In this document: positions 44,337 through 57,293 of the stretch, in pieces
How positions within the stretch are numbered: the first letter of the stretch is position 1
Layout: every line of letters starts with the position of its first letter
Assembly (NCBI GenBank): GCA_964036275.1
Contig: CAXIWQ010000284.1
Span: 1-64,000, forward strand
Direction: 5' to 3'
Length of the DNA: 64,000 nucleotides
Source of the DNA: Litoditis marina
Lineage: Eukaryota; Nematoda; Chromadorea; Rhabditida; Rhabditidae
Position numbers and translations under genes: made by a program
The notes under the pieces: model-generated
The model's database searches: none
Told to the model about the DNA's origin: nothing
The model's input: the letters and a program-made list of their open reading frames with translations, nothing else

Positions 44337-47300
44337 ATCTTGGTTGGGCGAAGAACTGATAGACATCCTCATAAAACTGAAACTTCACAAAGAGAAGAAA
44401 ACTGACAAATTCTTCCATGTCGATAGCATCAATTTGCAAATGATCGTCAGCGGACAAGGGGAAAGAGAGATGTACCTACCGGTACAAACTGATGAGATCA
44501 GAGAGATATCTTCCGTTCTTCTCCCGTACAACACTGGAGTGCATTGGAAACTTGCCCACTTCGATTTCCTACTTGGAATAGTTAAAGTCAGTGTTCTCTT
44601 ATTTACTCTTACACCCGAAAACACATTTTTTTGTCTTAATGCTATGAAAATCTGACTACTTCTGTTGTCAGGTACGCTCAGTTCGAATATGAAAACTAAA
44701 ACGTGTAAAAATTAACTTCCCGCCCTGAATTTGAAATCGCGATAATGGGATTAAAACAGCACTTTTCAGGTCTACGACAATTTGGGAGGTGATGCCAATG
44801 CTGACATAGACCTATTACAAAAAAATGCTGATGTACTGTTTGGCACATCGACCTGGACCATTGTTAATCCTGAAAAAGATGAATATAACCGCGTGATAGA
44901 TGGAGATAGCTGCGGGGTCTCTGTTGTACATCATGCCTTTCGAATCATCGAGGGACATAGTCCGAAGGAAGAAAAGTTCTCACCAAAAGCCATGCGTCAC
45001 ACCCTCTACCTGTTCCTTAAAGAAGCATTCGACCAGAAACTTCTGCGTGTCACCAAACTCAATCGCTTCCCAGAAGAAGGTGCGAAGGCTATTCCAGACT
45101 CGCCTGTGAGCAGTACCGAAGTGCAAGTGGTTGATGTCTTTGCGCCGGTGCCCCCACCCGTCCATTCTCCTTTAGTGACTCACAACATGAAGGACATGAG
45201 TGACTTGCAAACGGTGCACGACGCGTACGTCAAGCGAGATACGCCGTCTCCTCCTCGAAAGCGCCTGTATGCTCCTCCCCCAAAATTCAATGAAGTTTGC
45301 CTCAAAGATGATGTCACATGTGCCGGCTCTGAACGAGAAATTCTAGAATCGATCAATGAATTTGTGCTGACACTCGATAACTTCCTTTTAAAGATGAAGA
45401 AGGTGCAACAGGGAGGTTTCGGCTCGGCTGCCGATGTTCAGTCCAAATCGAACGCGCTGGACACTGCAAGGTCAATGATTCATCGTGTGGCACAAGACAC
45501 CGTCGAGGCGCGCAAGCTGAAAGAGAGTCTCAATAAACTGACAAAAATGAGAGATACACAACATTTCCCTGTTCAAGCAGCTCTGGGACATGCTTCTTGG
45601 TTGGTCGTCGAACTGGGGAAGGATGCAAGATCTACTTGGCTCTTTTGTCGGATGTGCAGTCGGAGGCAGCACCTCTCAAACAGAAAGACCCGTCACCTAA
45701 TGAGAAGAGCTCGTCGCCAAGCCAGTACAGCGCGTAGATTCAACCTCTTGGGTGGAAACGGAGGACTTAGTCTTCAAAATTACATTCCCATGGACAGAAA
45801 GAAGGCTGACAATTTGCGGAATACATTCCGAAACCACGCAGGAAGCAAAGAACATCTCAATATGGGCGAAATGCAAATTGTTCTGGATAAGGAGATGGAA
45901 CGAGGCGAAGAATTGCGATCAAATGACATGAGTGCCACCTACACCCTCGTACAGACAGTTTTGATGATTGTGAAGAAAAATATGGGATGTTCCAATCTGC
46001 CAGTTATTTTGTCCAACATGGTTCGAGCTGGAGCCCACGTCGGCATTCATCATTACAGTGCGTCAGCGTGTCGGGAAGTCTACATGTCTATTTCCGAGAT
46101 GTATCACCTCAGTATGCTCGGGCTGATCGTGCACACAGGGTCTCCGCTTTCGCTTCTTTTGGACACCTCTACCGACACCAGCGGAAACATGTATCTCATA
46201 ATCATGATTCGCATGGTTGTCAACGACACGCCTATCACGTTTATGTACCACTTGGTAAGACTGGATCATGAAACTGGACTGATATTATACGATACAGTGA
46301 ATGGTCTGTTGAGCACCGACACCAAATTCTTGCAGCTAAATGACGCCTCTACAGATTTCGGCTTGTCATTCAAGAAACAGCTGGTCGGTCTTTCCACCGA
46401 TGGAGCAAATGTTGTTAAAGGAGAAGTCAAAGGCCTGCGTGGACGCATGCAGAAGGAGGCTGGACTTGTGGGCAAGAAGATCTACTATACCCACTGCTCT
46501 GCCCATCGTTTGGATTTGGTGATGAAGAAAGAGTTGACTACCCTGGATGTGAAGATACTGATTCAATCGCTGTACCAAATAACCTATAAGCTGTACGGTG
46601 ATAGTAGACAGGCTAAGAGAATTGCAATCTTGCGGAAAGCAGCAGCAACACTTGGGGTCCGAAGTTATGAAATCCTGAAGATCTTCAAGGTCCGCTGGAC
46701 CGCATCCGAACTGTCGGCGTTGAAAAACCTGATACGGATGTGGCATCCAATTGTACTTGCCTCAGAGATGATGCTCATCGAAGACGATGACTGCCAGAAA
46801 AAACCAAAGCTGAAAGCCACCGTTTCGGCTCTCGTATTCGTGATGAAGGACCCGCGACTCTTTTTATACGCAGTTTACTGGAAAGATACATTGGAAGAAG
46901 TAACCGCGCTGAGTAAACGGTTCCAAAGGAACAACGATGTCTTGCCGGAAACACTGGCGCAAGTAAATGAATTAACAACGAAGCTACGCGTTAAGTTTGC
47001 CGGATTTCGGTATTCCGAGTTGAAAGGCGACTTTGGGTTCGTAGTCAGAACGCAGGGCACCTCTTGGAAAAGTGCTACCTACTCCATGTTGAAAAACTTT
47101 GGCGCCTCTGGGTCTGACGATGTAATATCGGCTGTTTCGCTCGACAGTGCCGCACGCACTACTGGAAAACTATCAGGTGCCGCTATGGCCGGTTCTGTCA
47201 CCTTTATCAATCAAGTAGATGTTAAGCTGGGAACAGTCCTTGCGCAGGACATAACGCAGCAGTACAGCAGAATGAAATTCCGTGCGATAGATGAACGAAG

Positions 47301-48762
47301 TGAGAACAAAATGTTCATCGAGCTGTTAGTGGCCAATAAAATGACACTCCATGCTGACATCGAAGACGGTACGAAAAGAGGAGCGAGAACTAAAATAGCC
47401 GCTGCCCGCGCTTTCTTTTCTGAAGATGCTCGAATCATAACGGAAGACATGCTGGAGGATTCGGACGTGGATAATTTCGACGATCTTCCGCTTGTGGTTC
47501 GCGCGTTTCTACGAATCAAAGATGAGAGATTTGAAGAGTTCACAGCGAGAATGGGCAAAGAAATCGCCAATGCGGTGTGGCATAAATTTTTCACTGAGAC
47601 TGTGTCAAAGAAAAAGAAGAAAAGTCACAACCCTAACGCCCATTTCACATTTACCCCCATGGAGATGGACTTCATATTGGACGTCATACGGCACGATTAC
47701 GACGGCGCGTTTCAGAAGTCATCGTACGATGCTACGTCTTTGAGGGAAAAAAAAAGTAAATGGTATCATAAGTCTAATCCGGATGACATGCTAGCCTTTC
47801 GGAAAAAGACGATTGAATCCAATGTTCACGTAATGAGTCGACTTTTGGCAAAGACAACAGCAGCAAAAACGGCATCAAGCTACATGCATTTTCTGAAAAA
47901 TTTGAAGCAAAAGTACGAGGCCTTTTCGAAGTCTTCCTCCTATTCCGCTTCAGAGCACAGCCTAGAAAATCTACAACAACAACCAGCGTCCTTCTTATGG
48001 AAGTTCATCCTTTCACATTTGTACATCATTGACTACATAGACACGGAAACGGTTTACCTGATACAGGCCATGCTTGCTTTGCCTACTTCCACCGCCGCCG
48101 TGGAGAGGGCTTTTTCGTTGCTGACCCATACGAGAGATCCGAGACGCTCACGACTAAACCCAACATCATTGGACGCTCTCATCAGGTAATACGAGACGCA
48201 TGATCATTTCAGTATGTAACGTTTGGTTGCACTATAATAACTTAAGCAATTAAATTTCAGAATACGAGCAAACAGTGGCCCTCTTGAGTCTTTTCAACCT
48301 GAAAAATTTGCATATTGGTTCTTGCGAAATCCTCAGGGAACGGGACACCCTCGTTGGATGACAAATTCGGCAAAGGGGATGGAGACCAGTTACATATACA
48401 GACTGAAGAAACAGGTTGCACGAGGTATATGGCGTTTATGTTCTGAATTCACACGCGCTCACTTAATTTATTTCAACACCCCCAAAATTCTACTTATTTT
48501 AGGGGAATCTAACTCGTTGTTCATACCCAACGACAAAATAGGGTTCGAGCCCGTCGATGAGTCGACTGAAGGAGTCAACCAACTGCAAGGGGAAGAGGAT
48601 GAATCGGCCGGAGATGTTTACGAGTTTCGAAAAAGAACCACTACCGTCGTAGAGGAAATGTACGCTATTGAGGAACAAGAGTTTGCCGCTGGAGTCCTTG
48701 AAAGGGCAGAATTCGTAGTCTTATGGTCAGTCAGCGCACAATTTTTACAATTTACAATATGA
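44337..48762 (+). CDS. Ulp1 protease-hAT transposase fusion
   Basis: Exons are 44337-44586, 44770-48185, 48261-48424 and 48503-48762, in phase; the 5' end is missing. The first exon and the start of the second form a Ulp1/SENP (C48) cysteine protease domain: SWLGEELIDILIKL, H in LPYNTGVHWKLAHFD, D in VYDNLGG, C in DGDSCGVSVV. A proline-rich linker and helical stretch follow. Next is a zinc-finger-like FCRMC...FRNHAGSKEH, then the RNase H-type hAT core with D in LLLDTSTDTSG and D in VGLSTDGANVVKG, CSAHRLDLV, and the C-terminal dimer motif LPTSTAAVERAFSLLTHTRD. Exons 3-4 add IRANSGPLESFQPEKFA and an acidic tail. The protein would cut and paste a hAT element while carrying a deSUMOylase-type protease. 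The long frame is unbroken over 1135 codons, so the gene is probably young. Confidence 0.88.
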
Positions 48763-50568
48763 TAAATAGAATTCGCCTGACAGTATGATGAAGTAACGGA
48801 ATCCATGTTTTCAGATATCCTTTTTTCGCTGATGAGTCGTGGGAAAACAGAGCAGCAGCTGTTTGGGCACTTCGATACCAAACTTGTCAGCGACGATATT
48901 AAATTTTTGATCACCCACTATGTTTTTTGCATACACGACAAGGCCTTCGATAGATACCACTGACTCACAATTCTCAAAAAAAATTATATGATGAGATATT
49001 TTAAGTAACCGGTAGGTGACACTGAAATCGCCTCTTTCAAGCTGTACCGTTTATTTTCACAAAATTGTGATCACCCACTATATTTTTTTTATGCTCGCCA
49101 ATGACTTTGATGGATATCATTAACCTTTATTTCTCAAAAAAATTTATATCGTAAGATACAGAAGGTAGCCGATTTGGGGGGCGCCTAACAGCGCCTGCTT
49201 GAAGCCGTACACTTCATTTTCACGAAATTGTGATCACCCACCTATAAAATATGATTTCTCGGTAGTTAGGTTACATTTTTTTCATTTACACCAAGTGCTG
49301 GAAAAATCGTTTTGAATTATAAAACATGAAAAACCTGTTTTTTTTCGAGGTTGGGGCGCCTACCTTTTGAACTACGCGCCTGATTAACATAATTGTGGTA
49401 TCTCACTAGGTCAGAATTATGTTTTCTTTTACCATCTTCAATTTTGTAATTGACACCAAACCGTGAAAAATTCATTTAACAGTGCTTCTTTCATTATTAT
49501 CATTTTACAAAGTGATTTATTGTACTCCGAAATTCATTTCGGTTACGGTAGTTTCGTACGTACTTCACACTCTTCCAAACGTCAACATTCCGTAGAATCA
49601 ATCAAAACTCCAATACCCAACAGAAACATTTGGGTGAACCTATTCTTTTTACTCAATAATTTGATTATTATCTCTACGCCGGAGGGAGTGATTTCGAGAA
49701 AAGTTTGTTTATTCGCATTTTAGTCACCTTCCACGAACGATTCAAACGGATTTACAAAACGTTTATTGTTTACTCATTCAGAAAAAAACATTATTTTATA
49801 GTTTTTATTCAATTTATCACACATATAATAAATGTAGATTCTTCTTTTTTCCATGGAACCCGAAGTTGGTGAAGAGAATTGCCTGAAATGTAATCAATAA
49901 GTACATATTTTGAAACAAAGTGGGATAAAATCCTATTTTGGGGGATAAACCCCCAAATTTTTTTTCGCCGCTACGCGGCTCAATTTTGGGTGCTCATTTT
50001 CATTTTTTTTGGATTTTCTCAATTTTTGGGTGACCAAAATAATAGGCGGCGCCTTGACTCCATATTGTCTGTTTCGTTTTCTTATTGGTATTGCAATAGG
50101 CAAAGATCTTATGTCCTTGTAAAACCCTAAATGTAGTGAAGTTGGGGTTTGATTGAATCAGTTTGTTTGTTCATTATCAGCGTGATGATTTTTACAGTTT
50201 TTCTGAGAATTATTCGTAACAATATGTCCCACTCGTTCATTTTCAATATCAACCTGGTGATTTTTAAGTTTACCTTAGTTGTAACAGAGCTACTATAGTG
50301 GGTGCCAGGTGTATAAAATTCTGTCTTTCACCGGAATCGAACCCACGAGCAAACTATTCATAGCAGGGCGCTAACCACTAATAGACTACTATTTTACATA
50401 AGAGGCATGATTTGGAATCGAAGACATGAGTGCGTACACAGCGGAAAGTGAGGTATACAGTATCATTCCGCCTTTCCGTTGGCGAATTTTTTTGATCGTG
50501 AACGAAAATGTCTATAATTGATAGAACCTACCATGACAGACAGAACAGAATAATTCGATAAGACCCAC
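48763..50568. other. Downstream of hAT gene, diverged ~161-bp tandem repeats
   Basis: TGATCACCCAC recurs at 48908, 49068 and 49231, heading three diverged units (TTTTTTATGCTCG-like, then CTCAAAAAAATTTATAT, then CGCCT and GCTGTAC). A reading frame across the first unit (about 48815-48963) is open but not clearly joined to the hAT gene. The rest is AT-rich; CCGCTACGCGGC lies near 49967. Confidence 0.6.
50325..50400 (-). repeat. tRNA-derived SINE-like sequence
   Basis: The minus strand has an A-box-like ATTAGTGGTTAGCG and a B-box GGGTTCGATTCC, tRNA spacing apart. No cloverleaf acceptor stem was made out, so it is a SINE head or decayed tRNA rather than a working tRNA. Confidence 0.6.
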
Positions 50569-52271
50569 CTCTACAATCATATCCCACTCGTCGACCGGGG
50601 CACTGGCGTTGATCTTGAAATGACTCCAGGCCTGCTTTTTGGACATGCAGAAGGTGATATTGGGCATGGTCATCGAATCGTTGAAGAGGATGTTCATGTC
50701 GGCATCCTTCGGGTCTCCGTAGTACTCTTTGAACTGGAATGGGGTATGAAATGGAATATAATGATAATAATATAATATTTTACGACAACTATTTCAGCCC
50801 TGTGTGTTACTTTATTCATAGAGTTACACAATTGCACATTAATCACTATCAACCGTAGAAGGACTGTCCGTAGATGGGGTGGAGATAGGTATGGGTGAGC
50901 TTTGTTACCAGCTCATGCGGCACGCCAGACAGATACCGCGGGGATCGAACCCAGGTCTGTGGAGCGACAGCCGAACGCTAACCACTTGACCACTCGGCCT
51001 CCCTTTTTTTATAGATTATTGTAGGGAGATCGGGTTTTAGTTTTCCGGACTTTTTGGGTAAAATTGAGGCGCTATGTTCAATTTCGGTTGGCAAATAGTA
51101 TGATTCGAAACGTGGTTTCACTGGTTTTGTGCTTTTCTTTGAACTGGAGACAATTGGACTCGGAAGCTGTGACTATTTTGATTCGAATTATCGAATTATT
51201 TATGATTTTGCGTCTAAAACATGACTAGCTTTACTGAAGTAGCAGAACATTCAATTTAGTATACCAGCTGGTTATAGGTGTGAGTTGTTGGCTGTCAATA
51301 ATACCTCAACCGCGTATTCATTCTGTCATTTTCTTCACTTCTTCAGATTTTTTGTGGCAAAAAAGAGGTGGTTCTCTCAATTTGTTTTCTACGAATTTGA
51401 CTTATAGTTCGAGTAGTTTACTTCAAGTCTCGAGGACCGACCCAAATGGAACTAATTTGGCGTCATTGAGTAAAACTTTTTACGACTGACGTTTCTCAAC
51501 AATCAATTATCTTTACTTTGGCGAACACTGATAATTGCGGCAAAAGAGTCGGCGATTCGAAAAAGACGAAAAAGTTGGTTGTAAAGTGGACGCGGAACCA
51601 CACCTTTCACTCTGACGAGTGGAGCTTTTGAGAAAAGTTGTATTCCATCAATGCAACTAAACGTCATTGAAAGTTGTACTAGCTCATAGTTTTAGTTCGG
51701 TCGATGAATAGTTCTCATTATTGGAGAAATCGTTTTCTCTAATTTTTAGCTTCAACTGTTTTTGAGACACTCTTAGTATCTAATGTAACGTCGCATGGCG
51801 GTTTAATGACAATCATTTTTCCATACTCATATTTTGACACGACCTTTACTAAACTGGTAAAGTTCCGGTTATTCTGAAAAACGCCTAATTTGGGTGCCTC
51901 TTCGACACTTCACTTATCGATTTCGGTTACCGGTAGTAGTTTCATTAGAAAGTGACAACCTTGTTTTGTCCATCTCACAACCCAATCTACACGCATCAGT
52001 AAAGTATGACTATTTTAAAAAAGGAACCACTGTTTCTTTCCAAATATGGAAAAGTGCATCAAAAACTGGCTAATTTACCCAGTATTAGCTAAAAGTGTTC
52101 GGGGTTTTCCTCGAACATCTTCGAAGACTGTGAACCTACCAGATCGATAACATCCTTGATGGTAAGGGCGGCCAGAAAGAAGATGATGAACAGAAAGGCG
52201 GATTTCCGCGCCTTTTTCCCGCACATGGCGTCTTTAAACGACTTTACCTTTGACCTCTCGCCCATTTTGGA
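50569..52271 (-). pseudogene. DEG/ENaC channel, N-terminal exons only
   Basis: Exon 52271-52140 (ATG at 52265) and exon 50733-50569 join in phase. They give a cytoplasmic start (KVKSFKDAM), a first membrane helix (SAFLFIIFFLAALTIKDVID), and the beginning of the outer domain (NDSMTMPNITFCMSKKQAWS, INASAPVDEWDMIVE) with the family's post-helix pattern. DEG/ENaC proteins are trimeric sodium channels; this flavour looks nematode-like. Splice sites flank both exons, so exons before and after are expected. None of the Cys-rich outer domain or the second helix occurs on the minus strand down to the hAT gene. The gene is either cut by transposon arrival or rearranged. Confidence 0.7.
50845..51005 (-). 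mobile_element. tRNA-derived SINE, copy 1
   Basis: Minus strand: GGCCGAGTGGTCAAGTGGTT (A box) and CCTGGGTTCGATCCCCGCGG (B box), then a body with GTGGAGATAGG-complement sequence also at 56618-56747. It lies in the DEG/ENaC intron. Confidence 0.8.
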
Positions 52272-53887
52272 CTGAAAGAAAGACGTTTTCTTTAGATATT
52301 AAGAGTTTAGATAAGGAAAAAGTTGGTACTATAAGATACGTAGTGAGATGAGATAACTTTTAAAAGGTTTAAATGAAGGAGAGGAGGAAATGTGCATGAG
52401 GGTTAGGGTGAACGGAATGAGAATATAGGTTTCGTGCATAACTATCTTCGAGTTTGAAAATCTATTTGCAACATGTTGATGAGATGTAGTGAGTAATGAA
52501 AAAGAAATGCTACCATTCTCTACGCTCTATGAACTTGTGAAAAGCGTAGCATACTGTAGAATTTCATTTTTGTCGTTCGGAAACGTTCCAAGTTTCAACT
52601 AGGAATGTTTTCAATTTGAGTTAGGAATGTTTTCAACAATAAACCACGAAGCTATGAAAGATTCGTGTAAAAGCCTTTATTTTCCAGTTCTAGAATACAT
52701 TATATATTTGACAACACGGAAATGTACACTTTGTTCTAGAACAGGAATGAATGGCAGCACTTTACATTGTTTTTGTTTTGAATCTTCGTGTCCTATGTGT
52801 TTCCGCCTATCGAAAATTGTGGTTCGTGGATCTCGTTTTGAATTTATTACATAGAAATAGAAGGGCAATTGAGAGTTGTTGATTAGTAGGTAAATCCAGT
52901 TACTGTTGTGGTGTTGATAAGTGGGCACATAATACAAATAACTGGGTAAATGGGCTGTGGAAGCAATATACTAGAGTTTGTGGACTGCGAATTTAAGTTT
53001 AGCGAAATATGAGCATGTTTTACTAGCGGAAAAGGCTTTCTTGACCGAGTTTTTTCGAAATAAGAAAGTCGGCAAACTCGAATTGAGAAGGTAATTCACA
53101 TTTGGAAACAATGTTTTTTGTCGAATACATGTCGAAAGCAATGGTTCTCACAAAACAATCTCAGAAATTTTAGACGTTTCGGAAGTTTCAGTTTCCCTTG
53201 GATACTGTAGGAGTGCCCAATAGAGTGAAAGAGACTATGCGTGGGAAGGCAGTGGGCCACTGTCACAATGGTTGGGTCAATTGACAGATGGGGGTGGTTA
53301 CTGTGAAACAGGGGAAGGACCACTGTGTAACACAGCTAACGCGAATTAGCGAATGAAGAACGAAATTGGTCGCAATTATGCCTCGTGGTCGGTGCCCTCT
53401 CGTCGCGCCTGATCTATCGCCTGCGTGACCTACACCCTCTCTTTTCTCTCTTTTTTCTCTTTCTTTCCTTCTCTCTCCCTCCCTCTCTCGTCCCCTCTAT
53501 ATTATTTTTCATTCCTACTGAGACTCAGGATTTCGAAACTTCCAAGCCGTTTTCCTCACTTACTTATGATCGGAAAGGTTGAAGATTTTCGCACATTATT
53601 CTCGTACTCAGGTACAGTTAATATACGAAAGGATTTTTGATGAACTCAATTTTCAGCTTCACTACAGCTTTCGGAAAGTTTGTAAGGTTACTGTAGGAGT
53701 CTCAGTAGGAATGGTGTGAACTATACCTGTCTGCTATCTCTCTTCCCGCCTTTCTTCTGCCTTACCATCTCTCTATTCACTCTCTCCCTCTCTTTTCCTC
53801 TCTCCCCCCCTCTCTCTATCTCTTTCTCGCCTTTCTATCTTACCTCATCTCGTTCTGTCTATCTCTCACTTTTTCCCATTCTTCTTC

Positions 53888-53957
<70 letters not shown>

Positions 53958-54955
53958 TCCCCTTTCTCCCCATGCCAATCGGAATTTGACCGCAATCGCC
54001 CACCAAGAAACCTGTTCGTCTTTTCGATCAAACAATGTGCCAATCTCGATGTTTTCAACAATTCAATCACAATTTAGTACTATTGGAAATATACAAATTA
54101 TAATTGTAAGAATGAGACTTATTTAACCCTGTGATTCTACTTATTCAACCCTGTGATTCTAATTGTAGTTGTCCGAAATTGATAGTTGGTAGATGGTAGT
54201 AGATGGTTTTGAATTTGGAATTGTTCTGGATTTTGGAGGAGGGAAGTGAATAGTAGCTAGAGAATGGGAGACTTCGTACCATATTCTATTCAAGCACTGG
54301 AAATTCCAAGCTTTGATCAGTTAATTGGTGAAAACTTAGATCTAACTACACCAGTCAAACGTTTATCGCTGCAGAGTTGTAAAAACTGTTAATTTGATAA
54401 CATACAACGATACATGGAAACTATTTCAATAACATACAACTACAAGGATTAGTTGTTGTAGTGAATAAGAAATGACTGTAAATGGCACGAGTTTCGACTA
54501 TAATGACCGACCAAAGTTGCGCGACCATTAAGAGTGATTAGGCGAACATTTCGATTGAAAAGACAGGCATTTGTAGTGGGAGGCAAGGGTCCAACCGGGT
54601 GTTTGTTGTCTAAAAGACTCGGGAGTGTGAACCCTGGATTTTCTAAGTTTGGGAAATGGTTTCCTAGCGTACTCAGTTAATTTTTGGTCAAGAGGAATAC
54701 GTTTTTTGAATATTTATACTCGTCGAACTTCTGAGTTCCACAAATGTGCAACTTTTCACGATATTGGCGTCAGCAGAGTTCAGTTCTCCCTGACCTTTGT
54801 GATCAATACGATTTTAACTCGTTAAGAAATAGTTTCAAGGTTGCTTTTGACATGTTTGTGGATGTTTGCGAGGGTTTTGTCAAAAAATGAGCCTGATTTC
54901 TCAGATTTGCCATATTTTATTTTGAATTTATATATTAAAACAGTTGAATATTCGT
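52272..54955. other. Intergenic with pyrimidine microsatellites
   Basis: No supported gene. C/T-rich tracts occur at 53430-53500 and 53745-53960, including an uninterrupted (CT)n of about 65 bp (53891-53955) that produces spurious Ser/Leu frames. The rest is unremarkable. Confidence 0.6.
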
Positions 54956-55722
54956 TTTCAGTTTCACGCAGAACCTGTCGTCGGTGCTGGCCGATCCGGG
55001 CCGGAAACGGGCCGAGTTGGCCCATTTCTTCACCCGCCATTGGGGAGATTCGTTCGCCCCGCCCACTTCCATACCCGCCTCCCACCTAATTCCACCAGTT
55101 ACGGCACAGCAGTTCGTGCAATACGTGAATAGCACGGGGAAGGTACGAGTTGGATTCGGCATAGTGATACCGTTTTCATAAGAAAATTGTGAACAAAAAG
55201 AGGGGGAAAATGACCGTTTTGGTGAAGTTTAGCTGTTTTTCCTAGTTTCCAATGTTTCAAAATTCAAATAACATATTTTGGTGTTCCTTGGATCCTGCGG
55301 GTTTGAGAGTTAGAGTTATATTCTCAGTTGGAATGAGTTATAGTTAAAGCTATCTTCGATTTTTGAGTTATTTCCAACACCAACTGGTTGTCTGAAAAGC
55401 TGGGAATTACCAACGGGACTTGCCGCAGCAGTAGTATAAGTATACATTTTTTAAATGTCTTTTTTATTCTAATATGAGATTCCAGTAAGGTAAGTCTTAC
55501 CAAACGAAACCCGGTTTTCCTTGTTAATTAGAGGACATTTATGGTTTTTCTACAAAAAGGCCAATCTCCTGATTTAAGTAAGAAAGCACTACATTTTTAG
55601 TGAAATATGCGAACTTGACATTATTCCAGACATACAAGCAGTACAAAGCGGCGAAGAAGGCTCTTCTACGACAACAACAGCACGCGGCGGACGAAAAAAC
55701 GGACACCGATGATCTACCGCAG

Positions 55723-55930
55723 GTTTGAACTTTGTAGTTTGTAGTTCGTAGTTTTGACTGATCTACTATAGCTTCTTAGTATCTAATGGATATAGTAGCT
55801 TTGTTAGGTTTGAACTTTGTAGTTTGTAATTTTGACTGGTCTACTATAGCTTCTTAGTATCTAAAGGATATAGTAACTTTGTTAGGTTCGTACTTTGTAG
55901 CTGGAAGTTCTGATTGATCTGTACAGTTGG
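55723..55930 (+). repeat. ~85-bp tandem repeat starting at a splice donor
   Basis: About 2.5 copies of GGTTTGAACTTTGTAGTTTG ... CTATAGCTTCTTAGTATCTA begin at the exon end CCGCAG|GTTTGAAC. Confidence 0.85.
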
Positions 55931-56599
55931 TTTTTGGTAACGTAGTGACTTTTATCACGTGCTTGACCAACACAAGGAAGTTATCATGCCGAGAATGGTG
56001 AATGTAAAAAGGGGTTCAGCGCGATTTAGCTCTCGTTGTAATGCATCTATTATGAATTGTCGTGGTGGTTTATAAAAAGTGACCAAATCTCTCTTTTATT
56101 TAAAGTTTTCACCCGGGATCAAACTACAAAACTAACACAGTGGGCTAGGGTAACTTACACCGTATAGGCTTGTTTTGGAAACAACCTATTATAGACTACT
56201 CACTATTTGTTTCGAATTAGAATAAGATTTCAGGATCAGTTTCAGAAACTTGATTTGATGAAAATGTTTTTATTTGACTAGTAACTAGTAAGTAGTAAAT
56301 ATGCCAAATCATAATGTGGCCAACAAGGTTTTTCTACATTTTGTAGTTTGTAGTTCGATCAATATTGAATTTTCAGGTTTTCTCCGAGTCGACGTTTCTT
56401 CTCTCGCACGGTCCCACGTTTTCCGCCATTTTCACGGAGCCGCGAGTGGGAGAAAAAGATCCATTGTCCGTGACGTCATCGACTGTTGGGTTGAAGGGGG
56501 AGGAGACCTCTGCTAATGGAGACACTAGAAAGGTATTCAGTTATAATAAATAATATTAATATTTCATATCAACTGTTGAGTTACTGATATAAATATATA

Positions 56600-56747
56600 A
56601 TCACACACACACATCACATATCAACCGTAGATGGACTGTCCTTAGAGGGGGTGGAGATAGGCAAGTGAGCTTTATTAACAGAGCGGGGAGCGAACCCAGG
56701 TATGTGGAGCGACAGCCGAACGCTAACCACTTGTCCACTCCGACAGT
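56600..56747 (-). mobile_element. tRNA-derived SINE, copy 2
   Basis: Same family as 50845-51005: TGGACAAGTGGTTAGCGTTC and CCTGGGTTCGCTCCCCG on the minus strand, body GGGGGTGGAGATAGG. It lies in a VPS54-like intron, next to a short CA run. Confidence 0.8.
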
Positions 56748-57204
56748 TGACATTGAGTTAAAACCGGCAGAGTTGGAAAAAATTGTGCAATCATGGACTT
56801 TTTCTTTGAAACTTAGGTTTCTCTCTTCACGTCCATTTTGCTGTGTAGTTTGCTATGATCTTCGATGTGGGTTGAAGTATGCATAACGAAGTAATAAAGT
56901 ATGCACACTATTCCATTGCAGCCAGCCGGTTCATTCCGCGACTATTCCACCCTGAATTCTCATCTGGAGTCAATGCACGACGTAGTTGACAGTCGATTGG
57001 CTGCCAAATTGGTCTCCAAATCGGACGATTTCTGGAAGATGTTCCACAGTTATGGGGGACTTCACGAGGAGCTGGCGGCAGCGATTCGGGATGTCAGGAG
57101 AGTCAGGTGGGTGGAGTAAATAATAAACAAAGGGGAGAGTAAACAACAACAACTTCTTAAAATAAGTAAACCAGTGGGCACACCAGGGAGCCCTGGTTAA
57201 TCCT

Positions 57205-57205
57205 T

Positions 57206-57292
<87 letters not shown>

Positions 57293-57293
57293 C
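57205..57293 (+). repeat. (CA)n(TA)n microsatellite
   Basis: ACACACACAC followed by about 40 TA dinucleotides with one GT change, in a VPS54-like intron. Confidence 0.95.

Noticed and set aside
44782..48189. hAT frame taken as a stand-alone 1135-aa protein starting at 44782
   Set aside because: That start would drop the protease His and begin inside the YDNLGG motif. The upstream exon joins in phase, and downstream exons continue past 48185.
53716..54126. 136-aa Ser/Leu-rich frame and its Arg/Glu-rich antisense
   Set aside because: Product of the (CT)n microsatellite and C/T-rich DNA.
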